Origin: Flavobacterium sp. Leaf82
GTDB taxonomy: Bacteria; Bacteroidota; Bacteroidia; Flavobacteriales; Flavobacteriaceae
DNA length: 64,000 nucleotides
Assembly (NCBI RefSeq): GCF_001422725.1
Contig: NZ_LMMA01000001.1
Coordinates: 312,691 to 376,690 of the forward strand
Direction: 5' to 3'
Under the pieces are notes generated by a model, which ran no database searches, had not been told where the DNA came from, and was given only the letters and a program-made list of their open reading frames with translations. This document shows, piece by piece, positions 52,485 through 61,152 of the stretch (positions are counted from its first letter, which is position 1; every line of letters starts with the position of its first letter). Position numbers and translations under genes: made by a program.

Positions 52485-53033
52485 ATGGAATTGCCAAAGT
52501 TTAAATATAGTCCGAATGCTTATAATATTGACGTATTTACAAAAGAAGAAGGCATCTGTTCTGTTTGCAATATAAAAAGACAAATGAAATATACCAGTTC
52601 TTTCTACAGTGTAGAAGAGCCGGAATACATTTGCCCGTGGTGTATTCAGGATGGCAGTGCATCAAAAAAGTATGATGGAGAATTTAATGATTATGTTGGT
52701 ATTGAAGGAGTTTCTGCTAATCCGGATATTGAGAATAGTTTAAATATAGATAAAGAATATTTACTCGAAGTTAGCGAAAGAACTCCCAGTTATATAAGCT
52801 GGCAGCAGGAAGCATGGTTGTCACATTGTAATGAACCGTGTGCTTTTATAGGTTATGCAGACAGCGAAATGATTAAACCCTACTTAGGGGAGCTTAAAGA
52901 GGATATTGAAGTTAATATTGGTTATGATCCTGAATTTGTTCAAAATCATTTGACGACCGATGGAAGTCTTGTTGGTTACTTGTTTCAATGTTTGCATTGC
53001 GGACAGCACAGATTACATGCAGATTGCGATTAG
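52485..53033 (+). CDS. CbrC family protein (UPF0167)
   Basis: 182 residues. Typical CbrC start (ELPKFKYSPNAYNIDVF) and cysteine pairs: CSVC at 24-27, CPWC at 50-53 and a C-terminal CLHCGQHRLHADCD, suggesting zinc binding. In E. coli CbrC is linked to colicin E2 tolerance, but the biochemical role is unknown. It follows the SUKH gene by 24 bp, so both are probably one transcript ended by the hairpin at 53048. Confidence 0.87.
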   Translation: MELPKFKYSPNAYNIDVFTKEEGICSVCNIKRQMKYTSSFYSVEEPEYICPWCIQDGSASKKYDGEFNDYVGIEGVSANPDIENSLNIDKEYLLEVSERTPSYISWQQEAWLSHCNEPCAFIGYADSEMIKPYLGELKEDIEVNIGYDPEFVQNHLTTDGSLVGYLFQCLHCGQHRLHADCD

Positions 53034-53047
53034 GGAAAAATGGTCAT

Positions 53048-53080
53048 AAAAAAAGCGAGAACTTAGTTCTCGCTTTTTTT
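53048..53080. terminator. Bidirectional terminator between cbrC-like and ferredoxin genes
   Basis: Perfect 15-bp arms (53048-53062, 53066-53080), A7-GCGAGAAC / GTTCTCGC-T7, 3-base loop. Serves both convergent genes. Confidence 0.88.
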
Positions 53081-53085
53081 ATTAT

Positions 53086-53403
53086 TTAATATTCAGGTGC
53101 TAATTCTAATTCTAAACCTTCTAACTCAGTAGTAATTGGAATCTGGCAGCCTAAACGACTATTTGATTTAACATAAAATGCTTCCGACAGCATGGCTTCT
53201 TCTTCATCTCCCATTTCCGGTAATGCAACATCATTAAGAACATAACACTGGCAAGAAGCACACATGGCCATTCCGCCACAAGTACCTTCAACAGGTAGTT
53301 CATATGCTTTGCATAACTCCATTATATTCATTGCCATATCAGTTGGAGCTTGTAACTCGTGTATAACTCCTTCTCGATCTTTAATCTTTATTAATACATC
53401 CAT
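53086..53403 (-). CDS. 2Fe-2S ferredoxin (adrenodoxin type)
   Basis: 105 residues. Four cluster cysteines: CGGMAMCASCQC supplies three (C-x5-C-x2-C) and LGCQIP the fourth, in the adrenodoxin/Isc spacing. An acidic middle (LPEMGDEEEAMLSEA) is the partner-binding helix. Small cytosolic electron carrier; may serve Fe-S assembly, since NifU and Mrp genes lie just upstream on the same strand. Confidence 0.92.
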   Translation of the reverse strand: MDVLIKIKDREGVIHELQAPTDMAMNIMELCKAYELPVEGTCGGMAMCASCQCYVLNDVALPEMGDEEEAMLSEAFYVKSNSRLGCQIPITTELEGLELELAPEY

Positions 53404-53463
53404 TTTTAATTTTTGGAATTTTACTGGTTAGGATTTTATAACGTGAAAAAATCCTTACTTATG

Positions 53464-53946
53464 TTAGCTATTTTTAATACTAAATGCGTATTCTTTTTTG
53501 TTACCTTCTTTAAGGCGCATTTTTACACCAAGAGTATTTCCGTTTTTCTCCAGTATTGTAACCAAAGCAATTACTGAATAATAATCTTTGTCTGATTGAA
53601 AGATTAAAGTGCCTTCGTAAGTCGAATTCGTTACTCCTTGTTTGTCTGTTGTTACAGAGACCTTTCTTGGATTTGAGAATTGTGCAGCACTATAAGTTGC
53701 TTTGTTTGCAAATTTAGCTTTTCCGTCGCAAAAATCGTATAAGAAATCATAATTACCAATTCTTAGACTTCCTTCTTTCTCATTTGCATTAGTCGAAAAT
53801 ACAATCTGACCTGCATATTGAAAATCTGACCACTCTTCGGCTTCATTTAGCCATGCCTTATCAACAATTAGAGTTTGGGTAGTTTGTTGCGCATAATTTG
53901 CGGAAACAAAAAATAATAATAAAAACAGAGCGTAATAATTCTTCAT
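53464..53946 (-). CDS. Secreted protein of unknown function
   Basis: 160 residues with a clear signal peptide (MKNYYALFLLLFFVSANYAQ). The mature protein is beta-rich: YAGQIVFSTNANEKEGSLRI, YEGTLIFQSDKDYYSVIALV and VKMRLKEGNKKEYAFSIKNS. No motif or family recognised. Between ferredoxin and NifU genes but with gaps of 60 bp and about 200 bp, so a link is uncertain. Confidence 0.75.
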   Translation of the reverse strand: MKNYYALFLLLFFVSANYAQQTTQTLIVDKAWLNEAEEWSDFQYAGQIVFSTNANEKEGSLRIGNYDFLYDFCDGKAKFANKATYSAAQFSNPRKVSVTTDKQGVTNSTYEGTLIFQSDKDYYSVIALVTILEKNGNTLGVKMRLKEGNKKEYAFSIKNS

Positions 53947-54133
53947 AATTTGATATTTAGGAGTTTTGTGACAAATTTAAGTTAAATATGTAACAATACC
54001 TTGCCTGAAACTCTTAAAACTTTACGTTGTTTTTTATTAAATCCGCAAAAACCAGCATATTTTTAATGGGTTTTTTAAACATTCAAAAAATAAACTGCCC
54101 AAAGAACTATTATTCTTGTTAATTGGCAAAATG

Positions 54134-54160
54134 CAAAAAGGAGATTTTCTCTCCTTTTTG
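54134..54160 (-). terminator. Terminator of the NifU-like gene
   Basis: Perfect 11-bp arms CAAAAAGGAGA / TCTCCTTTTTG, directly beyond the stop codon on the minus strand. Confidence 0.75.
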
Positions 54161-54400
54161 TTACATTATATTTACCACAGTTTCAATTTGTGGAGCGTAT
54201 TTTTTTATTGTTGTTTCAACACCTGCTTTTAGGGTCATTTGATTTACGCTACAGCTAATACAAGCTCCTTCAAGACGAACTTTAACATGTTTGTCGTCGT
54301 CTATAGAAATTAGTGTAATGTCTCCTCCGTCAGAATTTAAAAAAGGTCTGATTTCGTCAAGAGCCAATAATACGTTGTTTGTTAATTCTTCTGTTGTCAT
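54161..54400 (-). CDS. NifU-like Fe-S scaffold protein
   Basis: 79 residues matching the NifU C-terminal domain: LNSDGGDITLISIDDDKHVK, then the CxxC cluster site GACISCSVNQMTLKAGVE. It probably carries or assembles an Fe-S cluster. About 100 bp after the Mrp-type ATPase gene on the same strand, a sensible Fe-S partnership. Confidence 0.92.
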   Translation of the reverse strand: MTTEELTNNVLLALDEIRPFLNSDGGDITLISIDDDKHVKVRLEGACISCSVNQMTLKAGVETTIKKYAPQIETVVNIM

Positions 54401-54411
54401 AATATTAATGT

Positions 54412-54505
54412 GTCAATTAGAGAATTAGAGAATTGGAGAATGCTTAAAGAAAATTTTAATTCTCCCAAAAGCATTATCTAATTGCCTCATTATCTCATTA
54501 TCTAA
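54412..54505. repeat. ATTAGAGAATTAG-type repeat between Fe-S genes
   Basis: CAATTAGAGAATTAGAGAA on one side and CATTATCTAATTGCCTCATT on the other, imperfectly inverted, with GGAGAATGCTT / AGCATTATC at the inside. Same style as the AT-rich word repeats in the leu operon but a different word. Confidence 0.55.
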
Positions 54506-54506
54506 T

Positions 54507-55637
54507 TTATTTCTTTACTGCTGAACAACCTGCCATAGTTGTTATTTTAATAGCTTCTGTTGCAGGCAAAGTATCGTTTCTGTTCACTGTTTCCTGAACA
54601 ACATTTCTGGTTATTTCCTCAAAAATAGTTTCTATTACAGATGCAGTTTGCATAGCAGCAGGACGACCAAAATCTCCGGCTTCACGAATAGATTGTACAA
54701 TTGGAACTTCTCCTAAAAATGGAACATCTAAATCTTCAGCAAGGTTTTTTGCACCTTCTTGTCCAAAGATATAGTATTTATTTTCAGGTAATTCTTCAGG
54801 TGTAAAGTATGCCATATTCTCAATAATTCCCAAAACAGGAACATTGATATTATCCTGCATAAACATAGCAACCCCTTTTTTAGCATCGGCAAGAGCCACA
54901 GCCTGAGGCGTACTTACCACAACAGCACCCGTAATTGGTAAAGATTGCATGATCGAAAGATGGATATCTCCAGTTCCCGGAGGTAAATCGATTAACATAA
55001 AATCTAATTCTCCCCAATCTGCATCAAAAATCATTTGATTCAATGCTTTTGCAGCCATTGGACCTCTCCAGATCACGGCTTGACTTGGAGCTGTAAAGAA
55101 CCCAATAGAAAGTATTTTGATATCATAGCTTTCAACCGGTTTCATTTTTGATTTTCCGTCAACAGTAATCGAAATTGGTTTTTCGTTTTCAACATCAAAC
55201 ATAATTGGCATCGAAGGTCCGTAAATATCGGCATCAAGAACCCCAACATTAAAACCCATTTTAGCAAGAGTTACGGCAAGATTTGCAGTAACAGTTGATT
55301 TTCCAACTCCACCTTTACCAGAGGCAACGGCAATAATATTTTTGATTCCCGGAATAGCCTTTCCTTTTATTTCGTTCGGGTTTTCCTTTGCTTCAACTTT
55401 AATGTTTACCTTAACTTTTGCTTCAGGAGATACCAATTCATGAATTGTTTTTTTGATATCATCTTCGGCTCTTTTTTTAATGTGCATTGCTGGAGTATGC
55501 AAAAGTAAATCGACTACCACTTCATCACCAAAAGTAATTACATTGGCAACAGCACCACTCTCAACCATATTTTTTCCTTCTCCCGCTATAGTGATTGTCT
55601 CTAGAGCTTTAAGAATTTCTTTTCTGTCTAATTTCAT
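54507..55637 (-). CDS. apbC: Mrp/NBP35-family P-loop ATPase
   Basis: 376 residues. The N-terminal MIP18-like domain (about 1-90) is followed by the ATPase: VASGKGGVGKSTVTANLAV (deviant Walker A), VGVLDADIYGPSMP, and FMLIDLPPGTGDIHLSIMQS. It transfers Fe-S clusters to apo-proteins. The C-terminal GCSAVKK holds one Cys. NifU-like and ferredoxin genes follow, forming an Fe-S group. A promoter-like TTTG-N18-TATCTTTG lies upstream (55708-55737). Confidence 0.92.
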   Translation of the reverse strand: MKLDRKEILKALETITIAGEGKNMVESGAVANVITFGDEVVVDLLLHTPAMHIKKRAEDDIKKTIHELVSPEAKVKVNIKVEAKENPNEIKGKAIPGIKNIIAVASGKGGVGKSTVTANLAVTLAKMGFNVGVLDADIYGPSMPIMFDVENEKPISITVDGKSKMKPVESYDIKILSIGFFTAPSQAVIWRGPMAAKALNQMIFDADWGELDFMLIDLPPGTGDIHLSIMQSLPITGAVVVSTPQAVALADAKKGVAMFMQDNINVPVLGIIENMAYFTPEELPENKYYIFGQEGAKNLAEDLDVPFLGEVPIVQSIREAGDFGRPAAMQTASVIETIFEEITRNVVQETVNRNDTLPATEAIKITTMAGCSAVKK

Positions 55638-56060
55638 TTTAATCTACTGTTTTCTATTGAAAGAAATCGATTTAAGCATTGTGTTTATTTAAACTGATTT
55701 CAGACTACAAAGATAACAGATTATGTTCGGATTCAAACCCTTTTAAATCGTATTTATTGATATAGAGATTAGTCAAAACGATTGTGGTTGTTTGTCTTTG
55801 CTTCCAGAATCTAAAATAAGTTTGAATTTTTTATTGGCAATTATCTGCTTAAAACATTTTGTCTGCAGAAATATCAGAATTTTAACCTGAATTTTTCAAT
55901 CCCAAATAATTAAAATGTCAATAATCTTGGCTATATTTGAGTACCCCAAATTCATGATTCTGCTATTTTTGAAAAGTATGTGAAAGCTTATTTTTAGACT
56001 ATTATGGGTTTTTGATATTTTTTTCGAATAGAATTTCTTTTCTAATTTAAATCTGAAAAA
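55638..56060. other. 423-bp divergent gap between Mrp and transpeptidase genes
   Basis: Holds the Mrp promoter (55708-55737) and, on the plus strand at about 55931, a TATATTTG -7 candidate without a clear -33 box and rather far (about 120 bp) from the transpeptidase start. I see no gene or RNA. Confidence 0.45.
55708..55737 (-). promoter_or_regulatory. Putative promoter of the Mrp-type ATPase gene
   Basis: On the minus strand TTTG (55737-55734), 18 bp, TATCTTTG (55715-55708); close to the TAnnTTTG consensus. About 70 bp before the start. Confidence 0.5.
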
Positions 56061-57680
56061 ATGCGAAATTCCACTTCTGTATCAGTAATTATTGCCGTTA
56101 GTTTTTTAATGTTTTCTTTTAAATCTTCTTCTAAAGAGATCAGTATAAAAAATGATAAAACGGAATCTGAATATGTTTTTGTCTCTAAGAAAACCTTCTT
56201 TAAAACAACTGTTGATGTTGAGACGATCAATCAGTTTTATGGAAAATATCCGAAGCTTAAAAAATATCAAAATGACGTTTTGGATCTTTATAAAAAGAAA
56301 GAATACAAACTCATCTGGTACGACGATAAAAGTGTAAGCGAATTTGGATCCTTATTATATCACAAAGTTCGGTTATTAAGCGATCAGGGAGTCAAAGCTA
56401 CGATGCCTTATATGGATTTGGTAGATGATGTCTTTAATGAAAACGTCACTGCTGACCTGCCTCAAATAGATACAGAACTTTTATTATCTAATATGTATGT
56501 GTTTTATGCAAGTAATGTTTATTCTGGTGTTGATGCCTCAACTTTAAAAAAAATCGGATGGTTTTTGCCTGCGAAAACTATTTCGTATGCAAAAATATTA
56601 GATTCTCTTATGGTAGATCCAGGTAGGTTAAATAAAGATGAAAATCTTTTATACGGTCAATATTATAAGTTGCAGGCAGTATTAAAAAAATACAGGACTA
56701 TTGAGAAAAATAATCAATGGAAAAAAATAGATATTGACAGCGCAAATTACAAAGACCTCAAACCATTTGATAGTGGTGTTGCGATAAAACAAATACGGGA
56801 ACGTTTGTTTGTGGTGGGAGATTTAGCACAGGATTCTAAAAGAGATGTGTATGATGAGGAAATGATGGCAGGTATTTTAAAGTATAAAAAACGATACGGA
56901 CTCAAACTAAACTATACACTTACCAGAGAGCATATTGACCAGATGAATGAGCCAATTGGAAACCGTATTAAAACAATAATGCTAAACATGGAACGCTGCA
57001 GATGGATACCAACAAATTTGGCACAGGCAAGCGAATATATAATGGTTAATATACCCTCTTTTAGACTGGTTTATGTAAAAAACGGAAAATATGAATTAGT
57101 CTCTGATGTTTTTGTGGGAACCAGAATGACCGAAACCGTAATATTTAGCGGTAATATGGACCGAATTGTTTTTAGTCCGTATTGGTATGTTCCGCAGAGC
57201 ATCATTAAAAATGAGTTAAAACTAAAAATGGCAGAAGATAAAAACTATCTGGCAGATCATAATATGGAGTGGAACGGAGGGAATGTTCGACAAAAACCCG
57301 GACCTAAAAACTCTTTAGGACTCGTTAAATTCATGTTTCCAAATCCTAATGATATTTATTTGCATGATACGCCGGCGAAGAGTTTATTTGAATTCGAGAA
57401 ACGTATTTTTAGCCACGGATGCATCAATGTAAAAGAAGCAAAAGGTCTGGCACTTGCGATTTTAAAAGACGATCCGGATTGGCCGGTCGATAAAATAGAT
57501 CAGGCAATGAGTGGAGAAAAAGAAACTACTTGCAAGCTTAAAACAAAGATTCCAATTTATATTGGATATTTTACCGCCTGGGTGAGCGATGACGGAGAGA
57601 TTGGTTTTTATCCGGATGTTTATGACAGAGATGTTCAATTGTATAAATTATTATATTCTGATACTGTTGTTTCGAAATAA
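56061..57680 (+). CDS. Murein L,D-transpeptidase (YcbB-like)
   Basis: 539 residues. N-terminal signal-like hydrophobic segment (VSVIIAVSFLMFSFKSSS), a large helical scaffold domain (about 60-260) with a peptidoglycan-binding-like repeat, and a YkuD domain. The catalytic box is HDTPAKSLFEF followed by RIFSHGCINVKEA with nucleophile Cys454 and the SHGC motif. Makes 3-3 crosslinks or attaches proteins in the cell wall. Length and scaffold fit YcbB-type rather than small YkuD enzymes. Confidence 0.9.
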   Translation: MRNSTSVSVIIAVSFLMFSFKSSSKEISIKNDKTESEYVFVSKKTFFKTTVDVETINQFYGKYPKLKKYQNDVLDLYKKKEYKLIWYDDKSVSEFGSLLYHKVRLLSDQGVKATMPYMDLVDDVFNENVTADLPQIDTELLLSNMYVFYASNVYSGVDASTLKKIGWFLPAKTISYAKILDSLMVDPGRLNKDENLLYGQYYKLQAVLKKYRTIEKNNQWKKIDIDSANYKDLKPFDSGVAIKQIRERLFVVGDLAQDSKRDVYDEEMMAGILKYKKRYGLKLNYTLTREHIDQMNEPIGNRIKTIMLNMERCRWIPTNLAQASEYIMVNIPSFRLVYVKNGKYELVSDVFVGTRMTETVIFSGNMDRIVFSPYWYVPQSIIKNELKLKMAEDKNYLADHNMEWNGGNVRQKPGPKNSLGLVKFMFPNPNDIYLHDTPAKSLFEFEKRIFSHGCINVKEAKGLALAILKDDPDWPVDKIDQAMSGEKETTCKLKTKIPIYIGYFTAWVSDDGEIGFYPDVYDRDVQLYKLLYSDTVVSK

Positions 57681-57686
57681 ATAAAA

Positions 57687-57725
57687 AACAAACCCGTCAG
57701 ATTTTATTAATCTGACGGGTTTGTT
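57687..57725. terminator. Bidirectional terminator with AACCCGTCAGATT arms
   Basis: Perfect 17-bp arms (57687-57703, 57709-57725) with a 5-base loop, A-run and T-run on either side, between two convergent genes. The word CCCGTCAG resembles but differs from the CCCGACAGG hairpins at 28408 and 39692. Confidence 0.88.
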
Positions 57726-57746
57726 AAAAAAAAATGGTCTACAAGT

Positions 57747-60173
57747 TTATTCGTATTTTAAATATTTCAGCACATCGATTTTAGTTACCTGATACGCTTT
57801 TGTCAGAACAATTAGTAATGTCAAAAACAACAAAGAAACCAGTGCAATACTAAACGGAACAATTGAAATCCCAATTCTGAAAGCAAAATTCTCCAGCCAT
57901 TTTTGTAATAAAATATAAGCCGGAATAATACCAATTATAAAACCAATTAAGCAAAAGCCTACGTATTGTTTAGATAGTTCTTTTAGTAAAACATCAGTTT
58001 CTGCACCTAATGTTTTTCTAATCGCGATTTCTTTCAGCCTTCTTTCCATAGAAAATGAAGCCAAAGCAAATAACCCGAAAACAGCAATAATAATTACCAC
58101 AAGATTTAATATAAAAAACAAATCTTTCTGTTTGACTTGTTCTTCATAGGTTTTGGCAAATCCTTTATTGATAAATTCATAATCAAAAGGATAATCTGGA
58201 TTGACATTTTTCTCCCAATAAGATTTTAATTTTGCTAAAGTTTCAGTTAGATTATTAGGCGAAACTTTTATGTAAACGTTTTCAAAATTATTCCATTTTA
58301 AAGTTTTCATAGTTACAAAAATCATTGGAGGAACTTCGCTTTGAAGCCCGCTTATATGAAAATCTTTTACAACTCCAACAACTTTAAATTTCATAATTCC
58401 TTTATCGTTCCCCCAGCCAGAGGTTAATATAGTATTTATGGGGTTTTTGAGACCTATTGTTTTGGCAAGGGTTTCATTTATTAACCAGTTGTCAATCGTA
58501 TCTGAGGCAAATTTTGGTGATAAATCTCGTCCTTCAACAATCTTAATTTTCATCATATCCAGAAAGCCATAATCCATTTCGATATTTCTGGGTTGCACAA
58601 AAACACCATTATGAGTAAAACCAGAACTTGAACTGCTGCCGTATCCAAAAGAACCTGTAAATGTAGATACATCCTCTACACCTGAAAATTTAAGAATTTC
58701 CTGTTTTGTGGTTATATATTTTTGTCCTTTTTTAGCCAGGTCAGTATATCTAAACGGAACGCGAATTACCTGAGCTCCGCTAAAACCAAGATCCTTATTC
58801 ATCATATAAGAAACCTGTGAGTTTACGATTAAAGCACCAATGATAAAAAAAGCAGCAATTCCAAACTGAAAAATCAACATAGAATTTCGAACCCAAATTC
58901 CACTTTTGCTTCTGGAGAAATTACCTTTTAAAACTTTCAGGGTTTCAAAATTTGAGATGTAAATGGCTGGGAAAATACCTGCAAGAATGATTACTAATCC
59001 AAATATAAAAATAAGCTGCAGGTAAAATTCGCCACCATTCATTGTCAGTGACTTCTTCAAAAAGTTATTGTAATAAGGCAATGAAAGCTCTACAATTGCC
59101 AGCGCACAAATAATCGCCAAAACAACAATAATAGCAGTCTCAAATATAAATTGAGCTATGATTTGCTTTTTACTGGCACCAACAATTTTGCGAACACCAA
59201 CTTCTTTCGCACGCTTTATTGCTGATGCAGTTGCGAGATTGATATAATTTACCAAAGACAATGTAAGTATCAAAATAGACAGACCTACCATGATATAAAG
59301 CAGTTGTAAATTGCCTCTTCCTTCAGGGAAATTATCACCGTTAGGAGATTTTGTACCATGCAAACGTGCTGTGGCCAATTGGTCGAGAACAACTATTATG
59401 TTGCCATTTTCTTTGATAAATTGTTCCGGTGTTACTCCTTCTTTTTTAGCTTCTTTTACAATTCTATTGACAAAATTTACGTGTTGCATTTTCTTTAAAA
59501 CCGTCTCCTTATTAACTCCTTTTTTGGTTTTAATCATCAAGGTGTAACTAAAGTTGCCCCAGTTTTTAATGTCGTCCTCTCTTATCAAACCTCCAAAAAC
59601 ATAATTTGGTTCTACAGATGAAGGTCTCATGATTTTATAAACCGATTTTACAACATACGGTTTATTGTCCTTTGTGATAATTTTACCAATCGGATCTTCA
59701 TTTTTAAAAATTAATTTTGCGGTTTCATCAGAAATAGCAACGCTGTTTTTTTCTTTTAAGATGTCTTTTTTAGCTCCTTTTAGAATTGGAAACGGAAAAG
59801 AATCAAAGAAGTCATAATCTGCAAGGATAATTTTTTTGCCAATCCATTTTTGATTTTGATATTTTATTACATCTTCATTATACCATCCCGTACAAAAAGT
59901 GATAGATTCAATCTCAGGAATAGTGGCTTTGCAGGTTAAACCAAAAGGCACAGGACTTGAGTTCCATATATCGGCATTTCCAAATTTATTTAGAACTTCG
60001 TATACGTTCTCTTTTTCAGGATTCCATTGGTCATAAGAGTTTTCATTATTCCAATATAAAATAGCGAAAATAACGCCGGAAATTCCAATGCTTAATCCCA
60101 GAACATTCAAAAACGAAAACAATTTGTTTTGCTTTAAATGATATATAAATATTTTAAACCAGTTAAAAATCAT
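57747..60173 (-). CDS. MacB-like ABC transporter permease (two FtsX domains)
   Basis: 808 residues. A membrane helix at about 16-42 (NVLGLSIGISGVIFAILYW), a periplasmic MacB core domain, three-helix FtsX block (about 285-440, IKRAKEVGVRKIVGASKKQI), a second helix-plus-periplasmic unit and a second FtsX block at the C-terminus (ERRLKEIAIRKTLGAETDVL). This tandem layout is typical of Bacteroidota MacB/LolE-like permeases. Acts with the ATPase and adaptor encoded upstream on the same strand; probable export of a peptide, lipid or toxic compound. Confidence 0.92.
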   Translation of the reverse strand: MIFNWFKIFIYHLKQNKLFSFLNVLGLSIGISGVIFAILYWNNENSYDQWNPEKENVYEVLNKFGNADIWNSSPVPFGLTCKATIPEIESITFCTGWYNEDVIKYQNQKWIGKKIILADYDFFDSFPFPILKGAKKDILKEKNSVAISDETAKLIFKNEDPIGKIITKDNKPYVVKSVYKIMRPSSVEPNYVFGGLIREDDIKNWGNFSYTLMIKTKKGVNKETVLKKMQHVNFVNRIVKEAKKEGVTPEQFIKENGNIIVVLDQLATARLHGTKSPNGDNFPEGRGNLQLLYIMVGLSILILTLSLVNYINLATASAIKRAKEVGVRKIVGASKKQIIAQFIFETAIIVVLAIICALAIVELSLPYYNNFLKKSLTMNGGEFYLQLIFIFGLVIILAGIFPAIYISNFETLKVLKGNFSRSKSGIWVRNSMLIFQFGIAAFFIIGALIVNSQVSYMMNKDLGFSGAQVIRVPFRYTDLAKKGQKYITTKQEILKFSGVEDVSTFTGSFGYGSSSSSGFTHNGVFVQPRNIEMDYGFLDMMKIKIVEGRDLSPKFASDTIDNWLINETLAKTIGLKNPINTILTSGWGNDKGIMKFKVVGVVKDFHISGLQSEVPPMIFVTMKTLKWNNFENVYIKVSPNNLTETLAKLKSYWEKNVNPDYPFDYEFINKGFAKTYEEQVKQKDLFFILNLVVIIIAVFGLFALASFSMERRLKEIAIRKTLGAETDVLLKELSKQYVGFCLIGFIIGIIPAYILLQKWLENFAFRIGISIVPFSIALVSLLFLTLLIVLTKAYQVTKIDVLKYLKYE

Positions 60174-60239
60174 GCTTTATTTTTTATAGTTATTACAGTC
60201 GTTTGTGGTAACCAATAGTTTTTTAAGAACCATTTAGTT

Positions 60240-60311
60240 TTAAATCATAGCTAATACTTTGCAAACAAATCCCACCAGGATTATAAATGCCGTTACAATA
60301 AATTTTATCAT
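60240..60311 (-). CDS. Possible 23-residue membrane peptide between ATPase and permease genes
   Basis: ATG at 60311 followed by MIKFIVTAFIILVGFVCKVL and AMI, then TAA. One clean membrane helix with one Cys, in the 145-bp gap between the ATPase and permease genes, same strand. Could be a small subunit like KdpF-type peptides, or chance. Weak evidence: no paralogue or ribosome site checked. Confidence 0.3.
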   Translation of the reverse strand: MIKFIVTAFIILVGFVCKVLAMI

Positions 60312-60318
60312 TTTGTAA

Positions 60319-61026
60319 TTATTTAGCGTCCATAAAAACATCAACATTTCTCTGATTTAATTTTTCAGAAAACACAACACCATCTTTCATATGTATTGTT
60401 CTTTGCGAGAACGAAGCATCATAATCAGAGTGGGTAACCATCAGGATAGTTGCACCTTTAGCATGCAAATCAGTCAACAATTCCATTACCTCATTACCGT
60501 TTTTACTATCTAAATTTCCCGTTGGCTCATCGGCAAGGATAATTTTAGGATCGTTTACCAAAGCCCTTGCAACAGCAACCCTTTGTTGTTGTCCGCCTGA
60601 AAGCTGCTGCGGATAATGTTTTAATCGGTGTGATATATTCAATTTCTCGGCAATTGCTTCGATTTTTTGTTTTCTTTCAGATGCTTTTACATTATTATAA
60701 AGCAAAGGCAATTCGATATTGTCATAAACCGAAAGCTCATCAATCAAATTGAAATTCTGAAAAATAAAACCAATGTTTTCTTTACGAACAGCCGCTCTCC
60801 CTTTCTCTTTTAAGCCAACCATTTCCTGATCTAATAATTTGTAGCTTCCGTCGCTCGCGCTGTCTAAAAGACCAATGATATTTAATAAAGTCGATTTTCC
60901 GCAACCAGAAGGCCCCATGATAGTAAGGAAATCACCTTTTTTAATTTCTATAGAAATTCCGCTTAAAGCTGAGGTTTCTACTTCTTCTGTTCTAAAAACT
61001 TTGGTTAAATTTTGAATTGTTATCAT
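60319..61026 (-). CDS. MacB/LolD-type ABC transporter ATPase
   Basis: 235 residues. Walker A GPSGCGKSTLL, Q-loop FIFQNFNLIDELS, signature LSGGQQQRVAVARAL, Walker B KIILADEPTGNLD and switch His (MVTHSDYD). The LSGGQQQR and DEPTGNLDS pattern is typical of the LolD/MacB ATPase group. Drives the 808-residue permease. Between the adaptor gene and the permease. Confidence 0.94.
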   Translation of the reverse strand: MITIQNLTKVFRTEEVETSALSGISIEIKKGDFLTIMGPSGCGKSTLLNIIGLLDSASDGSYKLLDQEMVGLKEKGRAAVRKENIGFIFQNFNLIDELSVYDNIELPLLYNNVKASERKQKIEAIAEKLNISHRLKHYPQQLSGGQQQRVAVARALVNDPKIILADEPTGNLDSKNGNEVMELLTDLHAKGATILMVTHSDYDASFSQRTIHMKDGVVFSEKLNQRNVDVFMDAK

Positions 61027-61120
61027 AGTTTTAAAATTTTAGTTGTTGTTAATTCTATTTTTTGATTGATGATTGAAACGGTGTTAATTGTTAATTGTAA
61101 ATTATGAATTGTAAATTGTA

Positions 61121-61151
61121 AACTGAGACTGAAAACTGAGACTGAAAACTG
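61121..61151. repeat. 13-bp tandem repeat
   Basis: AACTGAGACTGAA occurs twice in tandem (61121-61133, 61134-61146), followed by AACTG. In the gap between the adaptor and ATPase genes. Confidence 0.75.
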
Positions 61152-61152
61152 T

